Source of the DNA: Holosporales bacterium
GTDB taxonomy: Bacteria; Pseudomonadota; Alphaproteobacteria; RUG11792
DNA length: 22,797 bases
Direction of reading: 5' to 3'
NCBI GenBank assembly: GCA_031267545.1
Contig: JAIRYU010000023.1
Span: 1 to 22,797 of the forward strand
Shown here: positions 7,172-15,065 of the stretch, piece by piece
Position numbering within the stretch: the stretch's first letter is position 1
Layout of the letters: every line of letters begins with the position of its first letter
Notes under the pieces: model-generated
The model's database searches: none
What the model was told of the DNA's origin: nothing
The model's input: only the letters and a program-made list of their open reading frames with translations
Program-made: the position numbers and the translations under genes

Positions 7172-9169
7172 ATGGGTAGCAGAAAGTATTGGGCGCTTGG
7201 CGCGTTAACGATGGCGCAAGCTACAGTAATGGCGGCCAGCGCATCTGACGATGAGTTTCTCCTGAAGTGTCATGCAGACTGGGGGGGCGCCCGGCGATGG
7301 GATGACATCCAGCAAGAGGAGGAGGAAGAAGCAGATCCGACGCCCTCTATGGCAAGCGCAGAAACCGGCAGAGTAGAGGTAACCCCGGCAGTGTTGATTG
7401 TAGAAGAAGGCGTGCCCCAACCGATGGCGCTGCAATCGTTGGCGAGCGTAATTGCGGCGGAAGTTGGATCTGGGAAATCGACCGCGGATGATGTTCCAGG
7501 CGCAGGCGGCGGCTCACCGGGCTTCTTTCTTATCAGCCAAGGAGCGGATGCGGAAGGAAGCGGCGCCCCGGAGGGGCGGCGCATAAGAAAGAAACGGATG
7601 GGGAAGGGCTCCCCTGCCAGCTCACCGCCACCGCCGCCGCTACAACCGGAGGAGAAGCGCATTGAAGACAAAGCGCCGAAGGTGGAACAGGCGGAAAAGC
7701 CCGCCGCCGACAGCCCCCCGCCGCCACAACAGGAGAAAGCGCCGGTGTTGGATAGCGCAGCCGCTCCGGGCGGCGAAAGCGGCTTACCGGTAGTAGACGA
7801 GCCGGAAGCAGACGGCGATCAACAGAGTGCCTTCTTTCTCAGCCAACTAAATGTTGAGGGCGAAGGAGGGCCAGGCGCGGAGGAGCATATTGAAGACAAA
7901 GCGCCGAAGGTAGAGCAAGCGGAAAAGCCCCCACAATCGGAGGAAGCACCAGTATTGGATAGCGCAGTCGCTAAGGGAGATGAAAAAGGCTTACCGGTAG
8001 TAGACGAGCCGGAAGCAGACGGCGATCAACAGAGTGCCTTCTTTCTCAGCCAACTAAATGTTGAGGGCGAAGGAGGGCCAGGCCCGGAGGAGCATATTGA
8101 AGACAAAGCGCCGAAGGTAGAGCAAGCGGAAAAGCCAGCCGTACAAGTCACTGGAGATGACAGCGATACGCGCGCGACACTGGACAAAAAACCGCCGGCT
8201 GCCGAGGTAAGATTGGACACAACAGGTCAGGCGCAACCAGATGGAGGCAAGAAGGCCAGTTTTGCCACACCTCCGCATGCGGACAGGGGCGGAGCAGTAG
8301 ATACGAGGGGAAGTCAGGCCCCGAGAAAGCCGCCCAAAAGATCGTTAGCAAAACCGCCCGCTGGCAGTCCCGCTCCGGCAAGCGCGTCCGCGGGAGCGGA
8401 GGCAAGTTCAGAACGACGCATGATAGAGGGGATCATAAGAAGCGGGGCGCCGCAAGGCGTGGACGCAGACCAATGGTGTGAAGAGTGCATAACCGAAGTC
8501 AGAGACGCGTGTAGCTCCGCTGCCGATGATATCGAAGCGGCCGAAAGCGCGGAGAGGGCCGTGCGCATGAAATACATGATGGCCCAAATGAGGCTGGCGG
8601 CCGCAGCAGAGGACGAGCTGGATAGAGAAGCGGAAGCGGAGCTGGAGAAATGGGCGGCAGACAAAGCAAGCGAATCCGCCGAAAAACCGCGGCGCGAAAG
8701 AGCGCAGGATAGGATTGCGGGGCTAATAGCAGGGCCAGTGAATGCGCGCGCTGACGGAAATACCGCGCAATGGGGGCAAAACGCGCTGGGGCGCCTCCGC
8801 GAACGACTGGCCCAACTCAACGTCGCTGTACGCGATATCCTGAGGACGAAGTCCCGCTGCCTCCAAGGAGTTCCAGCCCCCGATTCGACCGATGTGGCGG
8901 AAGTGAGAGCCTGGGCTACCGGCGCTTGGAGCGCCGTGCGAAGCGTCTGCCAGAAATATCAGGTGAATGTCGAGTTGAACGATGCCGTTGCGACGGAAGA
9001 AGAATTCGCGCTGGCGGTAGGGGCCGCGAACAAATATATCGACGAGCAAAAGCAATTAATCGAGACCAAAATCAAGCGAGCTGGCGCGTTAGACGCAGAC
9101 GGCAGCGCGCCGGAGGGGGAGCTCGTAAAAAAGAGACGGATAAGGAAGGTCCCCCCACAACCGAAGTAG
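7172..9169 (+). CDS. Secreted Pro/Ala/Glu-rich repeat protein, unrecognised
   Basis: I do not recognise a family. ATG 7172 follows a good ribosome-binding site (AGGAAGGA, 7156-7163). Residues 1-24 look like a Sec signal peptide (basic MGSRK, core ALGALTMAQATVMAASA); the mature N-terminus FLLKCHADW is Cys/Trp-containing. Residues 45-400 are low-complexity, acidic and Pro-rich, so probably disordered, with a PPPPP run. They carry a tandem repeat with unit starts at residues 164, 240 and 309 (IEDKAPKVEQAEKP). A shorter motif FFLSQ occurs at 118, 221 and 290. Residues 410-640 are a predicted helical domain rich in Ala and Glu, with scattered Cys and Trp. The last residues (DGSAPEG, RRIRK) echo a motif near residue 130. 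Base composition is visibly richer in G and C than in flanking genes. An exported effector or surface protein is an inference only. The frame continues past TAG into repeat-like sequence. Confidence 0.78.
   Translation: MGSRKYWALGALTMAQATVMAASASDDEFLLKCHADWGGARRWDDIQQEEEEEADPTPSMASAETGRVEVTPAVLIVEEGVPQPMALQSLASVIAAEVGSGKSTADDVPGAGGGSPGFFLISQGADAEGSGAPEGRRIRKKRMGKGSPASSPPPPPLQPEEKRIEDKAPKVEQAEKPAADSPPPPQQEKAPVLDSAAAPGGESGLPVVDEPEADGDQQSAFFLSQLNVEGEGGPGAEEHIEDKAPKVEQAEKPPQSEEAPVLDSAVAKGDEKGLPVVDEPEADGDQQSAFFLSQLNVEGEGGPGPEEHIEDKAPKVEQAEKPAVQVTGDDSDTRATLDKKPPAAEVRLDTTGQAQPDGGKKASFATPPHADRGGAVDTRGSQAPRKPPKRSLAKPPAGSPAPASASAGAEASSERRMIEGIIRSGAPQGVDADQWCEECITEVRDACSSAADDIEAAESAERAVRMKYMMAQMRLAAAAEDELDREAEAELEKWAADKASESAEKPRRERAQDRIAGLIAGPVNARADGNTAQWGQNALGRLRERLAQLNVAVRDILRTKSRCLQGVPAPDSTDVAEVRAWATGAWSAVRSVCQKYQVNVELNDAVATEEEFALAVGAANKYIDEQKQLIETKIKRAGALDADGSAPEGELVKKRRIRKVPPQPK
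7661..8137 (+). repeat. Tandem coding repeat in the secreted protein
   Basis: Unit starts (ATT GAA GAC) lie at 7661, 7889 and 8096, giving periods of 228 and 207 bp, both whole numbers of codons (76 and 69). The third unit is partial. Units 1 and 2 share a nearly identical 3' half, from the GLPVVDEP segment to the LNVEGEGG segment, while their 5' halves differ by a Pro-rich insertion. This is typical of repeats that expand and contract by recombination. Confidence 0.9.
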
Positions 9170-9292
9170 GCGCCTGGGTTGGTGAGCACGGCTGCTATTA
9201 AAGATGGGAGAGGCGGATCGGCGGCTAGCAGGATCCTTATCAGCCGACTAAATTGTGGGGGCGGCGGAGGAGAGACAAGCGAAGCGGAGTAA
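9170..9292 (+). pseudogene. In-frame 40-codon extension after the TAG stop, carrying a repeat-like motif
   Basis: Reading on in the same frame after TAG (9167-9169) gives 40 sense codons before TAA at 9290. They include RILISRLN followed by a Gly run, matching the FFLSQLN-EGEGG part of the upstream repeat. At the DNA level about 23 of 29 bases agree with the copy at 7841-7869. The simplest reading is that the protein once ended here and was shortened by a nonsense mutation. Readthrough or a base-call error are alternatives. Confidence 0.55.
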
Positions 9293-9320
9293 ACGACGAG
9301 TTACGCAGTAATCCAGAATA

Positions 9321-9449
9321 TGACGTTTCGCGAGAAACGTCAGGCGCTCTGTGTGTCAACTACCACAGAACGCCTGGCGGCATTGTAGCCGTTTCAGCAC
9401 TGCGGGTTAAATATGCGCCAGGGGGCGGTTCCCCATGTGGCGCCTTTTT
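9321..9449 (+). ncRNA. Structured RNA segment: three hairpins ending in an intrinsic terminator
   Basis: Hairpin 1 is a perfect 9-bp stem (TGACGTTTC, 9321-9329, with GAAACGTCA, 9334-9342) around a GCGA loop, a GNRA tetraloop. Hairpin 2 pairs 9341-9353 with 9364-9376 with one mismatch; it shares two bases with hairpin 1. Hairpin 3 is the terminator at 9415-9449. The segment could be the 3' untranslated region of the repeat-protein gene, a leader of the transporter downstream, or a separate small RNA. No known RNA family was recognised. Confidence 0.35.
9415..9449 (+). terminator. Rho-independent terminator
   Basis: The stem GCGCCA (9415-9420) pairs with TGGCGC (9438-9443), extended inward by GGGG and CCCC pairs, and is followed by CTTTTT (9444-9449). 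It would end transcription of the repeat-protein gene, or act as an attenuator before the transporter. Confidence 0.75.
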
Positions 9450-9532
9450 AAGGCAGCTTTGCGTATGTCATCTGTGGCAAGCGTTGCAGATGTGATATGC
9501 TGTATTATCGCTTGACGTTAGGAGATGCCGAG

Positions 9533-10989
9533 ATGACATATAGGGAGGCGTTATACTTCAGTTTTTAAGGGAGACGCTGAGCTGCACGAAGATCAAGTGG
9601 GGCCCGTTTGTCGTCATATTATGCGCCGCATGTGTCTGCTGGAAGTTTGTAGAGCCGCCGGCAGGTCTTGACGCGGTTGGGTATCGCGTTGCCATTATAT
9701 TCGTTGCGATAATGACAGGAATGATGGTGGAGGTTTGCGATTCCTTGACTGTCCTGTTTATCGGGATAATTTTCGCAAATTTGACGTCAACGATGGATGT
9801 TAAATCCAGTTTCACCGGATTCTCAAATACCGTACCATGGCTATTGTTCTGCGTTCTTTCTATATCGAGCGTAATTACTAAGTCGTCGTTGGGATTGAGG
9901 ATCGCATATCTATTTATGAAGATGTTTGGGAAGAATTTAAACGGGATATCATATAGCGTTATTTTGACTGAATTCCTAGCGGCCCCCGTAATGCCGAGTA
10001 GCACTGCGCGGGCTGCCAGTATTGGATTCCCGCTTGTTACGTCAATTTCAAAATATGTTTCTGGAAACGTCGAGGGGGTATCTGAACAGAATATCGGACA
10101 ATACATGATAATCCTATATTCGGCATGCTCTGCCATATGCAGCGCAACCTTTGCAACAGGTATGGTATCGAATGCGTTAATTATAGACCTGATGGCGGAT
10201 GCCGGCATCGGAATCACGTGGATCTCTTGGCTCAAATTTATGGCTATTCCCTGCGTCACTTTATTACTGCTATTACCGTTTGTAGTCAGGCTCATATGTA
10301 ACCCTAAGGCGCGCGATCTCGGCGCGATCTCGGCGCAAGCCGCTATTAACTACAAGGACCTTGGACCCATAACAGATAAGGAGAAGTTTATCATTGCCGT
10401 ATTTAGCCTGATGCTAGCAATGTGGATGTTTTCTGACCTCATCGGGATTCCAATTATGATTACAACATTGATTGGCATCTGCATATTTTTAGTTGCCAAA
10501 GTCTTGGCTCCAAGAGATATCTTATCCTGTAGCGGGACGTTCAACTCCATTATAACCCTTGGTATCCTAATATCATTCGTAAACAATCTAGTTAGCGCTG
10601 GCGTGATAGATTGGTTCTCAGGAACGGTTGCCGAGGTAGTGGCTGGATTAGGCCAGTGGACGTCGTTTTCAATTCTCATCGTAATATACTTCCTTTCGCA
10701 TTACTTCTTCAGTGGCGAGAGCGGTAGAATCGTGGCGCTTTACGCATCGTTTCTTTCTACCGGAATTGGGCTTGGGATAGATAAGACTGTTGTTGCCATG
10801 ACGTTGGCCGCATTCAGCGCTATGTCCAATGTGCTCGCTCACTACACATCTCCGGTATCCGCGCTGATGTTTTCATCAGGATATATCTCTGCTGGAAGAT
10901 GGGCGTCGCTCGGACTGACGCTGGCCGCGTTTATCGTGGCAGTATGGCTGTCGTACGGATACTGCGTATCCGCATTTCTAGGATCGTGA
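9533..10989 (+). CDS. DASS-family dicarboxylate (2-oxoglutarate/malate type) transporter, apparently frameshifted near its start
   Basis: Inner-membrane carrier of the divalent anion:sodium symporter family, close to the SodTi-type 2-oxoglutarate/malate translocators of plastids and chlamydiae. About a dozen hydrophobic segments are visible. The family substrate motif appears as PSSTARAASIGFP (PSNTAR is usual), and family-like GFSNTVPWLLF and GLRIAYLFMKMFGK segments precede it. The body is open from 9544 to 10989, but its first ATG (9712) lies inside the conserved N-terminal region, after an obvious helix and EPPAGLD segment. ATG 9533 with AGGAG at 9520-9524 (8-nt spacer) is an excellent start, yet its frame ends at TAA 9566 after 11 codons. 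A -1 shift, or one extra T, at the T5 run 9562-9566 joins the two into about 485 aa, the family's normal length. The gene may be a young pseudogene, use slippage, or contain a base error. Import of host dicarboxylates is a likely role if functional. Confidence 0.8.
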
Positions 10990-11020
10990 CTGCCAATCGA
11001 TACTTAAGGCGACAATTTTG

Positions 11021-11878
11021 TTAAGGCCCAGTTGAAGTCTTCAACTCTATGTCTTTACAGTCTGTTGACTCAGGAGTAATAAGCATCTCGCCACTCATTA
11101 CGATCATGCAATTTCCGGTTACATGCGTAATATCTGGCTCGCGTCTTGCGGTAGTTTGTCCACATTTCGTTGCCGAAATTTGTACTCCGACAAGCTCGCG
11201 TTTATTCATGCGCTCATGCCAATATTCCGCAAGCGCCACGCTTGCAACCGGGGTCGTTATGTCTCTAAAGATTCCCAATTTCGGCGCGTAAACATTTGCG
11301 CAAAAGTCGTAACCAACATCTCCGCTGTAATGAGCGTCAGTAGTTACAACAATCGAATCATAGTTCATCGTCCTAAGGATATCCATGTTAATTGATAGAT
11401 TCGCTAATTTACCGGGACTACGTATCTCGACTATCAGTTCTCTTCCGCATTTCGCGATAGACACAATTATCACGCCTCCTAGAGTTGACGACATGTTGAT
11501 TGGCGTTGAAACTTTTTCAAGGGGTTCATTCGCAAATCCAATTGTAATTTTGCCATCGCTACACATGACGGCTTCATAGGTTATTCCATCGCATGTAATC
11601 GTGGTTTCCTTAATACTGTCCTTAGACAATATTACTTTTGCCGCTGCGAAAACGGAGTTCCCAAAATGCATTCCTCCATAATTTGGAGTGTAGCACTTAG
11701 CCTCGACGGCGCCGTTACATTCCCTCTTGACGAATATAGTCTCGGGGGTATTGATCTCCATGGCAATATTCTGCAACAAATCGTCGCGCCCAAATTCATC
11801 GACGAAGAACACGGCAGACGGAACTCCGCCGAACGCGCGGATACTAAACGTATCAACTATCCAAAATTTCTGAGTCAT
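11021..11878 (-). CDS. Divergent PhzF-like isomerase-fold protein
   Basis: Belongs to the PhzF/diaminopimelate-epimerase fold. The N-terminal pattern (VDTFSIRAFGGVPSAVFFVD) and Glu46 in NTPETIFV match the catalytic Glu region of PhzF. The second half keeps the YAPKLGIF segment. Two hallmark segments are altered: the CGHATLAAA loop reads HFGNSVFAAA, losing its His, and the DPVTGSA loop reads DITTPVAS. The length, 285 aa, is normal. ATG 11878 is preferred because GGGGA lies 6-7 nt upstream; a TTG at 11890 is in frame. The gene converges on the transporter with only 31 bp between stops, and an inverted repeat lies upstream of it. The substrate is unknown. With both loops changed, the family's isomerase activity cannot be assumed. 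Confidence 0.75.
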   Translation of the reverse strand: MTQKFWIVDTFSIRAFGGVPSAVFFVDEFGRDDLLQNIAMEINTPETIFVKRECNGAVEAKCYTPNYGGMHFGNSVFAAAKVILSKDSIKETTITCDGITYEAVMCSDGKITIGFANEPLEKVSTPINMSSTLGGVIIVSIAKCGRELIVEIRSPGKLANLSINMDILRTMNYDSIVVTTDAHYSGDVGYDFCANVYAPKLGIFRDITTPVASVALAEYWHERMNKRELVGVQISATKCGQTTARREPDITHVTGNCMIVMSGEMLITPESTDCKDIELKTSTGP

Positions 11879-12196
11879 AGCGTTCCCCAATTACCTCACA
11901 TTAAGATTGTCACAAAAATCTGTGACGATATCAACAAAATTAACGTTGAGAACTTATCGTCTACAAGCGCAAAAATTGGCGCCATGAGTATTAAACAAAC
12001 TAAACGCGATATTGTAAAAGCGCGAGGGATAAGGCCACGAAAACTTGCAGAGAATTTGCAACAAAGGTTAGGCCACTATGAGGCGGCTCCACTCGAAGAT
12101 AGATATTCCCATATTTTAGATTGCGCCCAGATATGATAAGGCGGAGACTTGCGGTCGGAGAGCGTTACCATACTTCGAGGCCGTATATGTAGCGAC
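11879..12196. other. 318-bp gap between phzF-like gene and glycosyltransferase, no clear gene
   Basis: Both flanking genes are on the minus strand. Apart from the inverted repeat at 11909-11926, no terminator, tRNA or convincing minus-strand ORF was found. On the plus strand a 50-codon frame begins at ATG 11984 (basic MSIKQTKRDIVKAR) and ends at 12136, but it has no ribosome-binding site and no family resemblance. I regard it as unsupported. Confidence 0.4.
11909..11926. promoter_or_regulatory. Inverted repeat GTCACA-N6-TGTGAC upstream of the phzF-like gene
   Basis: A perfect 6-bp dyad separated by six A/T-rich bases, centred about 40 bp upstream of the start at 11878. The half-sites are those of a CRP site in the opposite order, so it is not a CRP consensus. 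It could be an operator or an RNA hairpin in the leader. Confidence 0.35.
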
Positions 12197-13060
12197 TCAG
12201 TATGCCGACATGCACGTCATAATTTGCGAAAAGATTTGGTGAATTGTGGAGAGGATTTTGTATTTTATTGATACGCTGCTCTGGTTGTCCATTTGCATCC
12301 TGATTGATGTAGCGGAATCCTGGTGAACTATCTGCGGAGTAACTCCCGTAAATTTCAGGCCAAATTCCCATGATCTGACGTAGTAGTGATCAACCGGCAT
12401 CATTATTGGAAGCGATTTTTGAAGGAGGCGGATCGCGGCTTTCCGGTTAATTAGGTAACAGCCGGCGTTTCCAACTCTTGTCCTAAATTTTACAAGCGAG
12501 CTCGCAGTTTCCGAATCAAGATCTCGAATTTTCCGAGGGTGCCCGTAGTGGATGTAATCGAATGTAACTATGTCCCACTCGTCTTTGCATTCTGTAAGAT
12601 TGTCTATAGCTCTTCGTAACTCATCCGGGACGAAGCTAGCGTCATCCTCAAACACGACAGCATACGAATAATCGGACTCCACGAATGATTCCCAGACTTT
12701 TACGTGGCTAAGGTAGCAGCCTATTGTTCCATCTCCGATATGATTATGCATAAATCTCAGATACTTAGATCTATCCGTCAATCTGTTTTTTTCGTCGTCG
12801 CCTAAGGCCTTTCCATAGACCCCCGGAATTCTCGTAAAATTTATGCCGAGTTGATGTAATTTTGGAGTAATCTTCGCGAGCCGATCCTCCGATTTATCAA
12901 GATTGATAAGGTATGCATGTATTGTGCCATCGCCGCTCTCACTGTACTCTTTCATGCAAAATTGAGGAGAATCTTGCAGGACGAAGGCGTTGTATCTAAC
13001 GACAACGACAAGTACCAAGATCGTTATCGTTGATATAACTATTCTCCTGACTGGGATCAT
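12197..13060 (-). CDS. GT25-family glycosyltransferase with N-terminal membrane anchor
   Basis: Glycosyltransferase family 25, whose bacterial members add sugars to lipooligosaccharide. Residues 7-22 form a single membrane helix (VISTITILVLVVV); the catalytic domain follows. Family signatures are AYLINLDKSEDRL at 49-61, CYLSHVKVWE at about 125-134 and the acidic VVFEDDA at 135-141, the likely nucleotide-sugar metal site. RVGNAGCYLINRKAA near residue 190 is also typical. At 287 aa it is slightly longer than most members because of the anchor. The ATG overlaps the gatA stop as ATGA, so translation is probably coupled. Most GT25 enzymes are cytoplasmic; the anchor suggests work at the inner membrane. 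The acceptor is unknown. Confidence 0.85.
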   Translation of the reverse strand: MIPVRRIVISTITILVLVVVVRYNAFVLQDSPQFCMKEYSESGDGTIHAYLINLDKSEDRLAKITPKLHQLGINFTRIPGVYGKALGDDEKNRLTDRSKYLRFMHNHIGDGTIGCYLSHVKVWESFVESDYSYAVVFEDDASFVPDELRRAIDNLTECKDEWDIVTFDYIHYGHPRKIRDLDSETASSLVKFRTRVGNAGCYLINRKAAIRLLQKSLPIMMPVDHYYVRSWEFGLKFTGVTPQIVHQDSATSIRMQMDNQSSVSIKYKILSTIHQIFSQIMTCMSAY

Positions 13061-14538
13061 ACAATCCTGATGCTCTTCCTGAGATCTGAAAACGCCGCCG
13101 ACTTTTCGATGGCGCTTGCAACGCTGAACAAGACGTCCTCGCTGAAGCGCGGGCCGATAAGCTGCACACCTATTGGCAAACCGTCATTCGACAAATGCGC
13201 AGGAACCGAGATTGCCGGAACCCCGGCTATATTCGCCGCCACTGTGCAGATATCTGACAGGTACATTTCAATGGGAGACATGCTGTCTGATTCTTCAATT
13301 CCAAATGCAGTTGTTGGCGTCGTGGGGGTAAGCAACAAATCTACCTTCGAAAATGCGTTGTCGCGCATATCGTCGGTAATCATCTTTCTTATCTTCTGCG
13401 CCTTGGCGTAATATGCGTCGTAGAATCCTGCGGATAGGACGTACGTTCCAGCCATGATCCTTCGCTGTACTTCCTCTCCAAACCCCTCAGACCTGGAGTT
13501 CACATAGAGGTCCTCGATGTTGTCGGCATGCTCTGACCTGCGCGAATACCTTACTCCGTCGTATCTCGCTAGGTTGGAGGACGCTTCTGCCGGGGCGATG
13601 ATATAATACGTTGGTAGCGCATATGTGAGCGTTCTGATTGATATATCGACAATTTCGCAACCGCTATCTCTTAGCCATTCTTTTGCCGTTTCCATTACCG
13701 CTAGGAATTCCGGAGTTAATCCGTCGAGATATTCCTTGACAATGCCGATCCTCATACCTCTGATCGATTTACCGACATAACTTTGGTAATCTGGGATTTC
13801 AATATTAGCGGACATCGAGTCGTTACAATCGTGCCCAGCCATTGCTTTGAGCATTATTGCAGCGTCCTCAACAGTCTTCGTCATTGGTCCGGCCTGATCA
13901 AATGATGAAGCGAACGCAACCATTCCGTATCTAGAGCACAGCCCATACGTCGGTTTAATGCCAACTATTCCAGAGAAGGCCGCAGGTTGTCTTACCGACC
14001 CGCCGGTATCAGAACCGATAGCCGCAACGCATAGGTCGGATGCAACAGCGGTTGCCGATCCTCCGGATGATCCCCCGGGAACTAATCGAACGCTGTCGTC
14101 GGATTTTCTTCTGTACCGCAAGAAGCATGGCCCAAAATAACTAGTAATGTTGGCCGATCCCATCGCGAACTCATCCATATTCGTTTTGCCGATAAATGTC
14201 GCTCCGTTGCGCAGTAGGTTACTGGTAACAGTCGACTCATATTCCGGGATAAATTCTGATAAAATTTTGGAGCACGCGGTCGTTCGAACTCCTTTCGTAC
14301 AGAACAAATCTTTCACTGCGATAGGTATTCCTAAGCACGGAAGATCATCTCCGCGAGCTATCCGAACGTCCGCGCTCCGAGCAGATTCTATCGCCAGCTC
14401 GTGATTTACAGTCACAAACGCGTTGAGGTCATGATGCATATCGATTGAAGCTAAATAGTGTTCTATCAATTCGACGGCTGAGAAATCCCCATTCTTCAAT
14501 CCTTTTCTAGCATCGGCAATCGTCAAAAAATTATTCAT
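13057..14538 (-). CDS. gatA: Asp-tRNA(Asn)/Glu-tRNA(Gln) amidotransferase subunit A
   Basis: Amidase subunit of GatCAB, which converts Glu-tRNA(Gln) and, in many bacteria, Asp-tRNA(Asn) to the amidated forms. It supplies ammonia by hydrolysing glutamine. The Ser-cisSer-Lys triad is visible: Lys76 in AVKDLF, Ser in GGSSGGS at 155-161 and Ser181 in GSDTGGSVRQP. The insertion before GGSSGG (FGPCFLRYRRKSDDS) resembles alphaproteobacterial GatA. The chosen start, ATG 14538 (MNNFLTIADAR), gives 493 aa, the family's usual length; the frame is open 24 codons further, to 14610, but that part has no family character. gatC and gatB are not adjacent in the window. The stop overlaps the GT25 start by ATGA. 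Confidence 0.95.
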   Translation of the reverse strand: MNNFLTIADARKGLKNGDFSAVELIEHYLASIDMHHDLNAFVTVNHELAIESARSADVRIARGDDLPCLGIPIAVKDLFCTKGVRTTACSKILSEFIPEYESTVTSNLLRNGATFIGKTNMDEFAMGSANITSYFGPCFLRYRRKSDDSVRLVPGGSSGGSATAVASDLCVAAIGSDTGGSVRQPAAFSGIVGIKPTYGLCSRYGMVAFASSFDQAGPMTKTVEDAAIMLKAMAGHDCNDSMSANIEIPDYQSYVGKSIRGMRIGIVKEYLDGLTPEFLAVMETAKEWLRDSGCEIVDISIRTLTYALPTYYIIAPAEASSNLARYDGVRYSRRSEHADNIEDLYVNSRSEGFGEEVQRRIMAGTYVLSAGFYDAYYAKAQKIRKMITDDMRDNAFSKVDLLLTPTTPTTAFGIEESDSMSPIEMYLSDICTVAANIAGVPAISVPAHLSNDGLPIGVQLIGPRFSEDVLFSVASAIEKSAAFSDLRKSIRIV

Positions 14539-14641
14539 AATATAGTGTCTTCGAAAATTTTTACACATGCCGATTAACGGGATTTTAACTTCTTTCAGGC
14601 AGCATGTCATGGAAATTTTCGCTGAGCGCGACGGTGGTTAA

Positions 14642-14881
14642 ATGAGAGCGGCACTGCTATTTATGACACTGTTAGCTCAATTGCAAACCTTTGGAGGCGA
14701 GCAAGCTGAACTTGAATTGCCTAGGGTCAGATGCGCATGCGGCGGTGATGAAAATATCAATCATAGCGAATTTGTAAAGATTGGTCAAATACCTTCTGAC
14801 TGGACCAGAGTGATTGGACGTTATCCGCCAGACATAAATAATGTCAAGATTAGGGATATCCATGTTCTGGATAGTAATTGA
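14642..14881 (+). CDS. Small putative exported protein, unrecognised
   Basis: 79 codons with a short signal-peptide-like N-terminus (MRAALLFMTLLAQLQTFG). The mature part is Cys-containing (VRCACGGDEN) and ends with a Trp and Pro-Pro segment (SDWTRVIGRYPPDI). GGTGG about 4 nt upstream of the ATG may serve as a ribosome-binding site. It lies in the spacer between the divergent gatA and rsh. An antisense frame of 63 codons overlaps but has no start signal. I cannot name a family. The gene is plausible rather than proven. Confidence 0.45.
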   Translation: MRAALLFMTLLAQLQTFGGEQAELELPRVRCACGGDENINHSEFVKIGQIPSDWTRVIGRYPPDINNVKIRDIHVLDSN

Positions 14882-14943
14882 AATGCCATTCTTTCGACAG
14901 TAATTTTATGGAACTTTTCAAGGAGTGAAATTGTATATCTTTC

Positions 14944-14970
14944 GATCCAAACCAGGATCTAATATTTTTA
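14944..14970 (+). terminator. Weak hairpin with T-rich tail after the small ORF
   Basis: GATCC (14944-14948) pairs with GGATC (14955-14959) around AAACCA, followed by TAATATTTTTA. The 5-bp stem is short, so termination is uncertain. The rest of the 14882-15065 spacer shows no gene. Confidence 0.25.
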
Positions 14971-15065
14971 TATGTAGATTCTCGCGCGCTCTTATATAAA
15001 ATTTTAAGGCAAATTCATTGCAGGAAGCCTAGAATGAAATTGTGAGGTAGATTGTCGGATTTATC

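Noticed and set aside
7205..9201. Several long frames antisense to, or in another frame of, the repeat-protein gene (for example 8314-8820 minus and 8770-9201 plus)
   Set aside because: They arise from the GC-rich, low-complexity composition. None has a signal for translation, and the 7172 frame has a start site, signal peptide and codon-length repeats.
11666..12136. A 156-codon plus-strand frame overlapping the phzF-like gene and the following gap
   Set aside because: Its first part is antisense to a recognised gene, and the remainder from ATG 11984 has no ribosome-binding site or known similarity.
12165..12371. A 68-codon minus-strand frame overlapping the GT25 3' end
   Set aside because: The GT25 frame carries family-like sequence through this region, so the other frame is a shadow.
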